NCBI GenBank assembly: GCA_965216535.1
Contig: OZ244175.1
Location: forward strand, 496,001 to 560,000
Direction: 5' to 3'
Origin: Hoeflea_A sp965216535
Lineage (GTDB): Bacteria; Pseudomonadota; Alphaproteobacteria; Rhizobiales; Rhizobiaceae
DNA: 64,000 nt
Positions 15,821-23,795 of this stretch are shown here, one piece after another (position 1 is the first letter of the stretch; every line of letters starts with the position of its first letter). A program made the position numbers and the translations under genes. The notes under the pieces were generated by a model. That model saw nothing but the letters and a program-made list of their open reading frames with translations. It did no database searches and was not told where the DNA came from.

Positions 15821-16951
15821 CTAATCCAGCGTCCGCTTGTACCGCAGCATTGCCAGTATCGTGACGACCGTCAGGATGATCAGCAGGGCGCGTAGATCGG
15901 GCACGATGTCGGCGAGGTCGGCGCCCTTCAGCATGATCTTTCGGATGACGCGCATGAAATGGGTCGACGGGATGGCCGTGCCCAGCGCCTGGGCCCAGCC
16001 GGGCATGGCGGCGAAGGGGAACATGAAGCCGGACAGCAGGATCGACGGCAGCAGGTAGAAGAAGGACATCTGCATGGCCTGCATCTGGTTCCTGGCGACC
16101 GTCGAGAACAGGAAGCCGAGCGCCAGGTTGACCAGGATGAAGATGTTGAGGCCGATCAGGAAGGGCACGATCGGGCCGACGAAAGGCACCGAAAAGACCC
16201 AGAAGGCGAGGATGAAGAAGACGCAGGTCTGGACGTAGCCGATCAGCACGTAAGGCGTGATCTTGCCGAGCATGACTTCCGGCGCTCGCACCGGTGTCGA
16301 TAACAGCGTCTCCATGGTGCCGCGCTCACTTTCGCGCACGATGGCGATCGCCGTGATCATCACCATGGTCATGGAAATGATGATGGCAAGCAGGCCGGGC
16401 ACGATGTTGTAGCTGGTCTTGCCGGCCGGGTTGTAGCGCGGGTGAGCGATGACGTCGAAAGCGTCGGGCGCGTTGGCCAGATGGGAAAGCGGTCCGATCG
16501 CCAGGGTGGCGATGCTGTTCGACGCCAGTTGCGTCAGGGCGGCGGTCGCCGCGCCGGAGGTGGACGGGTCCGAGGCGTCGGCGTCGACCAGGAGTGCCGG
16601 GCGATTGCCGCGGACGATGTCGCGTTCGAAATGTTCCGGAATGGTGACGACGAAGGACGCTTCTCCCATGACCAGGGCCCGGTCAGCTTCGCGGGCATTG
16701 GCGACGGTACCGCGCATGTCGAAATAGGTCGAGGTCTCCATCGCCGCCAGGAAGGCGCGGGTGAACGGCCCGGTATCGTGCACCTCAACCAGTGTCGGCA
16801 TGTGGCGCGGATCGGAGTTGATGGCGAAGCCGAACAGCATCAACTGCATGATCGGGATGGCGATCATCATGGCGAAGGTCATGCGGTCGCGCCGCATCTG
16901 GATGAATTCCTTCATCAGCACCGCCACGAACCTGCTCGACGAAAAGACCAC
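15821..16951 (-). CDS. ABC-2 type efflux permease (YhhJ/YbhR-like)
   Basis: 376-residue ABC-2 permease: one N-terminal membrane helix (about 25-45), a large extracytoplasmic domain (about 50-175), then five more helices to the C-terminus. The segment RESERGTMETLLSTPVRAPEVMLGK is the family coupling motif. The start codon is GTG at 16951, 1 bp after the stop of the ATPase gene. Last gene of the tetR-hlyD-ATPase-permease operon. Such tripartite pumps export drugs or small lipophilic compounds; only one permease gene is visible, so it would act as a homodimer. Confidence 0.85.
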   Translation of the reverse strand: MVFSSSRFVAVLMKEFIQMRRDRMTFAMMIAIPIMQLMLFGFAINSDPRHMPTLVEVHDTGPFTRAFLAAMETSTYFDMRGTVANAREADRALVMGEASFVVTIPEHFERDIVRGNRPALLVDADASDPSTSGAATAALTQLASNSIATLAIGPLSHLANAPDAFDVIAHPRYNPAGKTSYNIVPGLLAIIISMTMVMITAIAIVRESERGTMETLLSTPVRAPEVMLGKITPYVLIGYVQTCVFFILAFWVFSVPFVGPIVPFLIGLNIFILVNLALGFLFSTVARNQMQAMQMSFFYLLPSILLSGFMFPFAAMPGWAQALGTAIPSTHFMRVIRKIMLKGADLADIVPDLRALLIILTVVTILAMLRYKRTLD

Positions 16952-16952
16952 C

Positions 16953-17891
16953 TCAGGCGGCCTCCCTGGCCGCGAAATTGTCGGTCGAACCGGCCATCAA
17001 ATGGATGAACACCTCCTCCAGACCGGCCGGCTGTTCAGCCCAGTGATAGTCCCGGTCGGTGCGGAAAGGTTTGGTCGCTATGTCGAGGGCTTTCTGGTCC
17101 GTTCCCGAGATGTGCAGGGATGAGCCGAAACGGGCGACCTGGTCGATGCCGGCGATTCCTTCCAGCTTTTGCGCCAGGGCGGCGAGGTCCGGGCCTTCGA
17201 CGTGCCAGGTGTGCAGCCCGACCATTCTCGGGATGGCCTGCGACGGGCCGTCGATCAGCTTCTTGCCATAGGCGATATAGGCAATGTTGTCGCATTGCAC
17301 CGCCTCGTCCATGTAGTGGGTGGAGACCAGCACGGTGACGCCGGCATCGGAGAGGCGGCGGATTTCGTCCCAGAAATCTCGCCGCGCCTTGGGGTCGACC
17401 CCGGCCGTCGGCTCGTCGAGCAACAGCAGGTCCGGATCGTGCAGGAGACAGGCGGCAAGCGCCAGGCGCTGCTTCCAACCCCCAGACAGCTGGCCGGCGA
17501 GCTGATGCGATCGGTCCGCCAGTCCAAGGTTCTCCAACGCCTCGTCGACCCGCTTGCGGCGTTTCCTGATGCGGTACATGCGTCCCATGAAATCGAGGTT
17601 CTCGCGGATCGTCAGGTCCGAATAGAGCGAGAATTTCTGCGTCATGTAGCCGACATGTTCCTTGATGCTGTCGGACTGGCGCAGGATGTCGTAGCCAAGG
17701 CATGTGCCATCGCCGGCATCGGGCGTCAGCAGGCCGCAGAGCATGCGAATGGTCGTGGTCTTGCCGCTGCCGTTGGGCCCGAGGAAGCCGTAAATGGCGC
17801 CCTTTGGCACGCTGATGTCGAAGTGGTCGACGACCGTCTTGTCGCCGAACCGCTTGACCAGGCCTTTGACCTCGATGACCGGCTCGCTCAT
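16953..17891 (-). CDS. ABC transporter ATP-binding protein (CcmA/YbhF-like)
   Basis: 312-residue single-domain ATPase. Walker A GPNGSGKTT is at residues 38-46, the Q-loop region follows MTQKFSLYSDL, the signature is LSGGWKQRLALAACLL, Walker B is DLLLLDEP, and the switch His is in STHYMDEA. ATG 17891 overlaps the hlyD stop by ATGA. E. coli YbhF and YhiH are fused double ATPases; this one is a single copy. Energises the permease encoded next. Confidence 0.88.
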   Translation of the reverse strand: MSEPVIEVKGLVKRFGDKTVVDHFDISVPKGAIYGFLGPNGSGKTTTIRMLCGLLTPDAGDGTCLGYDILRQSDSIKEHVGYMTQKFSLYSDLTIRENLDFMGRMYRIRKRRKRVDEALENLGLADRSHQLAGQLSGGWKQRLALAACLLHDPDLLLLDEPTAGVDPKARRDFWDEIRRLSDAGVTVLVSTHYMDEAVQCDNIAYIAYGKKLIDGPSQAIPRMVGLHTWHVEGPDLAALAQKLEGIAGIDQVARFGSSLHISGTDQKALDIATKPFRTDRDYHWAEQPAGLEEVFIHLMAGSTDNFAAREAA

Positions 17892-18841
17892 TTGGCGACC
17901 CTGACGTCGATCGGCTGGCCGGGCAGCAGCGTCGTTTCGCCGATCGGCAGCGCTTCTGCCCGGAACACCAGTTTGGAACGGTCCTCGAGGCTGTAGATGA
18001 CCGGCGGCGTGTATTCCGCCGACGAGGACAGGTAGGAGATGCGGGCCTTGACCGGCTCCTGGCAACCGTCACAGCCGATCAGCACCGGGGTTCCGATTTC
18101 AAGCCAGGCACGCTGGGGCTCGCCGACGTAGAACAGGAACTTGATTTCGCCCGGTGGCAGGATGGAAACGACCGGCTGGCCGGCGGCGACATATTCGCCG
18201 GGCAGGTAATAGGTCTGCTGGACATAGCCGGTGGCCGGTGCGGCGACCCGCCGCTCAGCGAGATCGATCTCGGAGCGCACCACATCCTCCTGGGCGGCGC
18301 GCACCTGGTATTTGGCGGCCTTGAGTTGGGCGGTGCGGGCCGGCAACCGGGCGACCTTGAGCTGAGCGCGCTGTTCGGCAACCGCAGCTTCCGCGGCGTC
18401 CAATGTCGCATTGTCCTGATCGAGCTTGCTGCTGGCGACGAAGTCGAGCGAGGCGAGCTCGCTTGAACGCTTGAAGGTCAGTTCGGCCAGCGCCAGCTGC
18501 GCTTCTGCGCTGCGCAGTTGCTCCTCGATTACTGCAATCTCGGCCGGTCGTTTGCCGGTGCTTTCATTTTGCAAATCGGCTTCGGCGACTGAGAGGTTGG
18601 CGCGCGCTTTCATCAGCGCCACACGCTGTTTGTCATCGTCAAGCGTGAACAGCGGGGCATTGGCGGCGATCGTGTCGCCGCGCGTCACGGCGAGGGTTTC
18701 GAGAATGCCGCTGCCTTGCGGCGCGACATAGACATATTCGCCCTCGACATAGCCGTAGAAGCGCGAGTCCTGTGCGACGTCGGCGCCGAACGGCCAAAGG
18801 GACGCGAAGAAGGCGACGATTCCGGTCCACAGCGTTTGCAT
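17888..18841 (-). CDS. HlyD-family periplasmic adaptor (YbhG/YhiI-like)
   Basis: 317-residue membrane fusion protein with one N-terminal membrane segment (about 5-20), a biotinyl-lipoyl half (GSGILETLAVTRGDTIAANAPLFTLDD), a long helical hairpin (about 75-195, Ala/Glu/Arg/Gln-rich) and the second lipoyl half (DLAERRVAAPATGYVQQTYYLPGEYV). It bridges the inner-membrane ABC pump to an outer-membrane channel, for which no gene is present in the operon. The start follows the tetR stop by 1 bp. Confidence 0.86.
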   Translation of the reverse strand: MQTLWTGIVAFFASLWPFGADVAQDSRFYGYVEGEYVYVAPQGSGILETLAVTRGDTIAANAPLFTLDDDKQRVALMKARANLSVAEADLQNESTGKRPAEIAVIEEQLRSAEAQLALAELTFKRSSELASLDFVASSKLDQDNATLDAAEAAVAEQRAQLKVARLPARTAQLKAAKYQVRAAQEDVVRSEIDLAERRVAAPATGYVQQTYYLPGEYVAAGQPVVSILPPGEIKFLFYVGEPQRAWLEIGTPVLIGCDGCQEPVKARISYLSSSAEYTPPVIYSLEDRSKLVFRAEALPIGETTLLPGQPIDVRVAK

Positions 18842-18842
18842 A

Positions 18843-19484
18843 TCAACCTCCGTCTTTGCGAGTTGCCAAACCGTTGATCAGAATGTCGAAATGGCTTTCG
18901 ACAAAAGTCGTCGGCGAAACATTTCTTTCCCGGTCGAGGCCGAACACATCGCCGAGCAGACCATGGGCGAGCAGTGGTCCGATGACATTGCGCACGGCCA
19001 GGCGTGGATCGATCGGCCGGAACGAACCTTCGTCGATGCCCCGCTGGATGATGATCTCCAGCGCGTCGATCGCCTTGTCGATAACCTGCCGGCGATAGGC
19101 ATCGGCCAGCGCCGGAAAGCGGCCGGCCTCCATCAGCACAAGGCGGGGCAGTGCCATGGCGTCGGGGTTGGCAAGAATGCCCGCAACCATGGTCAGGATG
19201 GCGCGCAGGACGTCGGCCGGGGGCTGTTGGGACGTGTGGGCAAGCATCGATGTGCGATCGGCGATCGGCGCCAGGGCCCGTTTGACCAACTGCTCGAAGA
19301 TCTCTTCCTTGCTGGAGAAATAGCGGTAGACGGCGCCTTTGGAGAGGCCGGCATCGGTGGCGATGTCCTCGACCTTGGTGGCAGCAAAGCCCTTGCGCAC
19401 GAACTGTCGCAGCGCCGCGTCGAGCACTTCGTCAGGCCTGTCTTCGGCGCGGCGGCGCCATTTCGGTTCGGCAGTCTCTGTCAC
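18843..19484 (-). CDS. TetR-family repressor of the efflux operon
   Basis: 213-residue TetR protein with an N-terminal helix-turn-helix (TKVEDIATDAGLSKGAVYRYFSSKEEI) and a divergent ligand domain. The GTG at 19484 (GAGAG upstream) is preferred over ATG 19514, because the promoter described at 19518-19547 would start transcription near 19511, downstream of that ATG. It is the first gene of the tetR-hlyD-ATPase-permease unit and has a strong palindrome on its own promoter, so it is autoregulated by design. The arrangement parallels E. coli cecR-ybhGFSR; the inducing ligand is unknown. Confidence 0.85.
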   Translation of the reverse strand: MTETAEPKWRRRAEDRPDEVLDAALRQFVRKGFAATKVEDIATDAGLSKGAVYRYFSSKEEIFEQLVKRALAPIADRTSMLAHTSQQPPADVLRAILTMVAGILANPDAMALPRLVLMEAGRFPALADAYRRQVIDKAIDALEIIIQRGIDEGSFRPIDPRLAVRNVIGPLLAHGLLGDVFGLDRERNVSPTTFVESHFDILINGLATRKDGG

Positions 19485-19496
19485 GGTTCTCTCAGT

Positions 19497-19521
19497 AAGT
19501 AAATGACTGGTCATTTACTTA
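19497..19521. promoter_or_regulatory. TetR operator, near-perfect palindrome
   Basis: Arms AAGTAAATGAC (19497-19507) and GTCATTTACTT (19510-19520) are perfectly complementary around a 2-base centre, and 19496/19521 add one more pair. The palindrome overlaps the -10 element and the likely transcription start of the tetR promoter, the classical position for a repressor. Confidence 0.8.
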
Positions 19522-19547
19522 TATGGTGGAGAGGGTGAAATTGTCAA
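19518..19547 (-). promoter_or_regulatory. Sigma70-type promoter of the tetR efflux operon
   Basis: On the minus strand TTGACA (19547-19542) is followed after 18 bases by TATAAG (19523-19518). Both are near consensus. The -10 hexamer overlaps the right arm of the TetR palindrome. Confidence 0.7.
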
Positions 19548-19771
19548 TGTCAGAGGTCCGGATGAAGTTTGTGGGTGTCCAGCGCGTCTACCCGTTATCG
19601 GGTGAGCGGCGGTGACCGCTTTCGGTGGAGCATACAAAGACGGATCAATTGACGGTGTCGGTCAGCACTGCGGACAAGGCAGACATCTTCAGCATTGGCT
19701 GATTGTTGACAAATGGTACCTTGAAACGTGGTAGGGTACTCGAGCAAGTCCGAATGTTGGAGGGGCGCCAG

Positions 19772-20215
19772 ATGAACAGTCGAGCAGTATTCCTGATATG
19801 GACCCTGGTATTGAATCTTTTCGCAACTGGGTTGCTGGCGGGGGAGACCCAAGAATGGGTGGCAGTGAACGATCCCGACGAACTGAGACAATTGCTGTCA
19901 GGAAGCAGTCTGGATGGAACGGATTTCACGGACTTCTACAGAAGCGATGGTGTCATGGGATACCACAACAAAAACTCCGATACGACTGTGGTGCGAAAAT
20001 GGACCGTCCAAACAGATGGCGAAATCTGCATGTATATTTATGTGAAGCCGGACAAGCTTATTGGATGCAGCCGGTTGGACAGATCCGCAACAGACCCAGA
20101 GCTGTTCAGAATAACGAACCTTGGGCGGGGATACTCAATGCAGGGAAGGCTTACGAATGTTGTGCCTCAAACGCTCGTTGACATCGTAAACCAAACCGCC
20201 AAACCCGAAAAGTAG
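19772..20215 (+). CDS. Small secreted protein of unknown function
   Basis: 147 residues with a typical signal peptide (about 1-23, hydrophobic VFLIWTLVLNLFATGLLAG) and a mature part rich in Asp, Tyr and Thr (ELRQLLSGSSLDGTDFTDFYRSDGVMGYHNKNSDT). The pattern of a residue run ending in a single ICMYIY...IGCS Cys pair suggests a disulfide-stabilised periplasmic domain. It resembles the many alphaproteobacterial exported proteins of about 120-150 residues that start with a WxxWxFxxDG-like segment, but I do not recognise a named family with certainty. ATG 19772 is preceded by GGAGGGG; the upstream ATG 19703 lacks a site. Lower GC than neighbours. No operon partner. Confidence 0.65.
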   Translation: MNSRAVFLIWTLVLNLFATGLLAGETQEWVAVNDPDELRQLLSGSSLDGTDFTDFYRSDGVMGYHNKNSDTTVVRKWTVQTDGEICMYIYVKPDKLIGCSRLDRSATDPELFRITNLGRGYSMQGRLTNVVPQTLVDIVNQTAKPEK

Positions 20216-20250
20216 CGCGGTATCACGGCAGGCGCCGATTTGGGGTGTTC

Positions 20251-20455
20251 CCGCGATCGGGCCGTCAGCTTTCCGGTGCTACGGACACGCCTTACCTGCT
20301 GGCTTCAAAAATGCCCAGAGCGACCTCGTTGAGGGCGTGGAGCTGTGCTCCGCTCGGATTGCTGGCGGCGGTTTCGAGCGTTTCCACAGAGCTGCTTAAG
20401 CTATCAAACTCGCGTCCTCCACCGTTGTTTGCCGACCAGTCAGTGGATCTTCCTC
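20251..20455 (-). pseudogene. Decayed duplicate of the 22720-23117 locus (hypothetical gene 3' end fused to pyrE tail)
   Basis: About 165 bp at 20251-20416 match the 3' part and downstream flank of the intact 106-residue gene at 22720-23040; the fragment ALNEVALGIFEA and SSVETLE can be read on the minus strand. The match then jumps to sequence equal to 23082-23117, inside the 3' end of pyrE, so about 236 bp are missing. Base changes are spread throughout, showing an old copy. The two copies flank the glutaminase and alpha/beta hydrolase genes as direct repeats. Confidence 0.7.
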
Positions 20456-20554
20456 GGTGGCGCGTCGTTCGATGAACTCTACAACGGTCCGCGTTTGAGG
20501 TAGAAAATCGCGACGGCCCGACAGAGGGCATTTCCGAAATAATGGAAAACGCAA

Positions 20555-21496
20555 ATGCCGTACGAGCCTGATCGCACCGAGATCCAGTCCCTCCTCGACG
20601 AAATCGCCGGTCGCATGGCCGGTGAAGTGGATCGGGGAGAGGTGGCAAACTATATTCCGGAATTGGCCAACATCTCACTGAACCACTTTGGGATTGCAAT
20701 AGCGCCCCTGGATGGGCCGCCACTTGTGGCCGGTGATGCCGATATGTCGTTCTCGATTCAGAGTATCTCAAAAGTTTTCGGGCTGGTGGTGGCGCTCGAC
20801 CTTGTGGGCGCCACACTGTGGCGCCGTGTCGGGCGTGAACCGTCCGGTGACCCCTTCAACTCGATTGTCCAACTTGAGTTTGAGCGCGGCAAGCCCAGGA
20901 ATCCGTTCATCAACCCTGGCGCAATTGTTGTCTCAGACGTCATTTTGCAGAATGCGGACAATGCAAAAAAGGTGCACCCCGTCCTCGATCTTTGCAGAAC
21001 GCTGGCCGAAGACCCCAAGATTTCAGTCGATGAAGCGGTTTTTGCATCTGAGGTTGCCACAGGAAACAGGAACAGGGCCTTGGCATTCTTCATGCTGGCC
21101 GAAGGCAATATCGAAGGTGATCCAGCCATGGTCACGGAACACTACTTCCGCCAGTGCAGCATTGCCATGAGTTGCAGTCAGCTTGCCATGGCGACCCGGT
21201 TCCTGGCTGCCCGCGGAAAAGGTACCGCAGATGGGGAAGCAGCGGTATCACCGGAACGCGCGCGCCGCATCAATGCACTGATGATGACCTGTGGCTGCTA
21301 CGACGCGTCCGGTGAAGTCGCGTTCCGCGTCGGTTTGCCCTGCAAAAGTGGAGTCGGAGGCGGAATTGTCGCCGTTGCGCCGGGTCGTGGCTCAATTGTG
21401 GCCTGGAGTCCAGGGCTGGATAACAAAGGCAATTCCGTTCTTGCACTCAAAGCGCTTGAAGAGGTGGCGCACAGGTTAGATTGGTCTGTGTTTTGA
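20555..21496 (+). CDS. glsA: Glutaminase
   Basis: 313-residue serine-dependent glutaminase of the beta-lactamase-like fold; converts glutamine to glutamate and ammonia in the cytoplasm. FSIQSISKVF (residues 66-75) contains the catalytic SxxK pair Ser70/Lys73, NPFINPGAI carries the conserved Asn, and PCKSGVGGGI is the C-terminal active-site loop. Length and motif order match bacterial GlsA/YbaS. It and the next gene are bracketed by the duplicated segments at 20251-20455 and 22677-23117. In bacteria glutaminase often helps acid tolerance or nitrogen supply; nothing here decides between them. Confidence 0.9.
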   Translation: MPYEPDRTEIQSLLDEIAGRMAGEVDRGEVANYIPELANISLNHFGIAIAPLDGPPLVAGDADMSFSIQSISKVFGLVVALDLVGATLWRRVGREPSGDPFNSIVQLEFERGKPRNPFINPGAIVVSDVILQNADNAKKVHPVLDLCRTLAEDPKISVDEAVFASEVATGNRNRALAFFMLAEGNIEGDPAMVTEHYFRQCSIAMSCSQLAMATRFLAARGKGTADGEAAVSPERARRINALMMTCGCYDASGEVAFRVGLPCKSGVGGGIVAVAPGRGSIVAWSPGLDNKGNSVLALKALEEVAHRLDWSVF

Positions 21497-21560
21497 TGAG
21501 TTTGGCTGCCAGACCCAATCAACGGCCCCGACACCATGAAAATTCGATGCGCGCCTGCAC

Positions 21561-21575
21561 GTCCGCTTTGCGGAC
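21561..21575. terminator. Possible bidirectional hairpin between glsA and the hydrolase gene
   Basis: GTCCGC (21561-21566) and GCGGAC (21570-21575) form a 6-bp stem with a TTT loop between two convergent genes. No clear T-run, hence low confidence. Confidence 0.3.
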
Positions 21576-21593
21576 AAAGCTGCCTCCGAGGTC

Positions 21594-22514
21594 CTAATGC
21601 AAGTTTGCAACCGCGCCGACAAATTCGGTCCACCGCTCACGATCAACAAACCCGTAATGGCCTGCGTCCAGCCACTCATGGGCTTTGCAGTTGGGAAGCT
21701 CAGCGCAAAGGTGTCGTGGCATTTCCGGTGAGATAATGTCGTCTGCGGTCCCGTAAAACATTTCTACTGGTTGCTGGATTTTTTTTGGCGAGAAGCCCCA
21801 GTCCCAAAGAGCCACCGTCATTTCGAAAACACCTTCCTCGTGTTGTAGGTAACCAAGGCGAAAGTTCTCTTCGAACAAGGCTTGTTGCTCGGGATTGCGG
21901 AGTATTGTTTTGGCCTCGTTGGGCATTTGGTCAGCGACAGACTCCACATAAGAAGGGATGTCCTTCAAAACACTTTTGGCGCCGACACGCTCTGCCCAGC
22001 GGATCAACAGGGTCAAATGGTGCAGTTTCGCGATGGTTTTTAGATCTTTCAATACGAGCATTTTGGTAACGCCCGGCTCATCAAATGGCGCCACAGGAGA
22101 CGCAAGCGCCACCTTGCGCACCCGTTCGGGCATGTGAAATGCCACTGCCAAGGCGTGAGGGCCGCCGCCGGAATGGCCCGCAACGTTGAAGGTATCAAGG
22201 CCCAGATGGTCCGCCAATTCCTTCATATCAGCGCCCCAATCGACCATTTTCCGATCCTTCTTCGGACTTGATCCTCCAACACCGGGTTCATCGGCTGCAA
22301 TCCATCGTACTCCGAGCGAGGCAGTTACACTGTCGTCGGGGTGACGAATGACGTGGGAGTCGGAAAACCCATGGCTAAAAATAACAGGTGTTCCATTTGG
22401 ATCACCGTAGGTATCGAAAGCGAGCGTTCTGCCATCTCTGAGAGTTATGTGTTTGGTCAAGTTGCTCTCCAGAAAAGAAAAAAATCTGTCGTGAGTTAAG
22501 CGGGCTGGCGGCAT
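21594..22514 (-). CDS. Alpha/beta hydrolase
   Basis: 306-residue alpha/beta hydrolase. Oxyanion region SHGFSDS (48-54), nucleophile elbow GHSGG (Ser115), Asp in YGTADDIISP and His in LDAGHYGF give a full triad. The fold is that of epoxide-hydrolase/esterase-type proteins; the substrate is unknown. The frame is open to a GTG at 22595 but neither start has a strong ribosome site; ATG 22514 is chosen because the hydrolase domain starts just after it. Convergent with glsA. Somewhat AT-richer than its neighbours, in line with being part of the segment placed between the duplicated flanks. Confidence 0.8.
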   Translation of the reverse strand: MPPARLTHDRFFSFLESNLTKHITLRDGRTLAFDTYGDPNGTPVIFSHGFSDSHVIRHPDDSVTASLGVRWIAADEPGVGGSSPKKDRKMVDWGADMKELADHLGLDTFNVAGHSGGGPHALAVAFHMPERVRKVALASPVAPFDEPGVTKMLVLKDLKTIAKLHHLTLLIRWAERVGAKSVLKDIPSYVESVADQMPNEAKTILRNPEQQALFEENFRLGYLQHEEGVFEMTVALWDWGFSPKKIQQPVEMFYGTADDIISPEMPRHLCAELPNCKAHEWLDAGHYGFVDRERWTEFVGAVANLH

Positions 22515-22719
22515 TGACTTGATCCCAGGATACAAGCCGTTCTCACCGATCCCGTACAATAATGATTGGCTCGAATAAGGAAACGCTGACGGCACAATGG
22601 GGCTCTAAGCGACCCATCGACCTAATGGACCATGTCTCAGTGTGCAGGTGCAAAGCAGACATTGAATTTTCGCATGCCCGCGATCGGGCTGGTCAGTTTT
22701 CGTGTGCTACAGACACGCC

Positions 22720-23040
22720 TTATTTGTCGGCTTCGAAGATGCCGAGCGCGACCTCGTTGAGGGCGCGGACCTTCTCCTCGTCCGGATTGCCCGCCGCGGA
22801 TTCGAGCGTTTCCACGAAGCTGCTGAAGCGATCGAACTCGCGTCCAGCGGTTTGACTGAGCAGGGGCTGGTCTCCGTAGGTTTCGATGAACTGGTCGGCG
22901 GCGACCGCCAGGAGAAAATGGAACACAGCCAGTTCCGGATTCTGCTGAATATTTTCGTGGGCCTGCCGGGAGCAGTCCAGATAGGCGCGAACGCCCTTGC
23001 CGTTCTTTTCGACAATTCCATCCAGGTCGAGCAGTTTCAT
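22720..23040 (-). CDS. Conserved-looking hypothetical protein next to pyrE
   Basis: 106-residue, acidic, all-helical protein without a signal or membrane segment; contains a Cys in AYLDCSRQAHENIQQNPELAVFHFL and a C-terminal ALNEVALGIFEADK. I recognise no family. It begins 4 bp after the pyrE stop and is therefore the last gene of the pyrimidine/TRAP operon. A degenerate second copy of its 3' half lies at 20251-20416, so the locus was duplicated in the past. Confidence 0.65.
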   Translation of the reverse strand: MKLLDLDGIVEKNGKGVRAYLDCSRQAHENIQQNPELAVFHFLLAVAADQFIETYGDQPLLSQTAGREFDRFSSFVETLESAAGNPDEEKVRALNEVALGIFEADK

Positions 23041-23044
23041 CGTC

Positions 23045-23761
23045 TCACTCCTTCAAATCCAGGGCGGGAATTTCGGTCGCTCCACCATTGTTTCCCGACC
23101 AGGTCAGCGGATCTTCCAGGAAGGCCTCGACTTCACTCAAGGTCTCCGGGTCGAAGTAATCCTGGGCCTTGCAGACAGCGAGGACATCCCGCCAGGTGGC
23201 CAGGTAGTGGAGGCGCATGCCGATGCGGTCGAGCACCTCATGCGTCTGCGGAAAAATGTCGTAGTAGAAGACGACGATCGTATCTGAAATCTCGGCGCCG
23301 GCCCGCCGCAGCGCTTCGCAGAAATTGATCTTGCTGCCGCCGTCGGTCGTCAGGTCTTCGACAAGGAGGACCCGCTGCCCTTCGAGGATCTCTCCCTCGA
23401 TCTGCGCATCCCGGCCAAACCCCTTCGGCTTCTTGCGCACATATTGCATCGGCAGGTTCAGCTTGTGGGCGAGCCAGGCGGCGAACGGAATACCGGCCGT
23501 TTCGCCGCCGGCAACCGTGTCGAACTGTTCGAATCCAACCTCGCGCAGAATGACCGAGGCGGCGAAATCCATCAGGGTGTCCCGGATCCTCGGATAGGAA
23601 ATCAGTTTTCGGCAGTCGATATAGACGGGGCTTGCCAGCCCCGAAGTGAACATGAAGGGCTTGTCGGCGCGAAAGTGAACCGCGTTGATCTCGAGCAGCA
23701 TCTTCGCCGTCATCTCGGCGATCAATTCTCGGTCGGGAAAAGAGCTCACGGTCATTGTCAT
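23045..23761 (-). CDS. pyrE: Orotate phosphoribosyltransferase
   Basis: 238-residue OPRTase that joins orotate and PRPP to give OMP. The PRPP-binding motif VLLVEDLTTDGGS is at 131-143, and FMFTSGLASPVYIDCRKL plus VRKKPKGFGR (flexible catalytic loop, Lys-rich) are the other signatures. ATG 23761 has AAGGA very close; ATG 23755 is spaced better and may be the real start. It lies in an operon with a carbamoylase, pyrD and pyrK and downstream of a TRAP transporter, which is unusual for the housekeeping pyrE and suggests a salvage route. Confidence 0.9.
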   Translation of the reverse strand: MTMTVSSFPDRELIAEMTAKMLLEINAVHFRADKPFMFTSGLASPVYIDCRKLISYPRIRDTLMDFAASVILREVGFEQFDTVAGGETAGIPFAAWLAHKLNLPMQYVRKKPKGFGRDAQIEGEILEGQRVLLVEDLTTDGGSKINFCEALRRAGAEISDTIVVFYYDIFPQTHEVLDRIGMRLHYLATWRDVLAVCKAQDYFDPETLSEVEAFLEDPLTWSGNNGGATEIPALDLKE

Positions 23762-23795
23762 GTCCTTGTTGCTGCTTCTGTCAGGTCCGACGAAC

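Noticed and set aside
15490..15864. 124-codon plus-strand ORF between guaD and the ABC permease
   Set aside because: Low-complexity Ser-rich product, overlaps the permease 3' end, no ribosome site.
20555..22514. glsA-hydrolase segment as a composite transposon
   Set aside because: The flanking repeats are fragments of ordinary genes, with no transposase or terminal inverted repeats.
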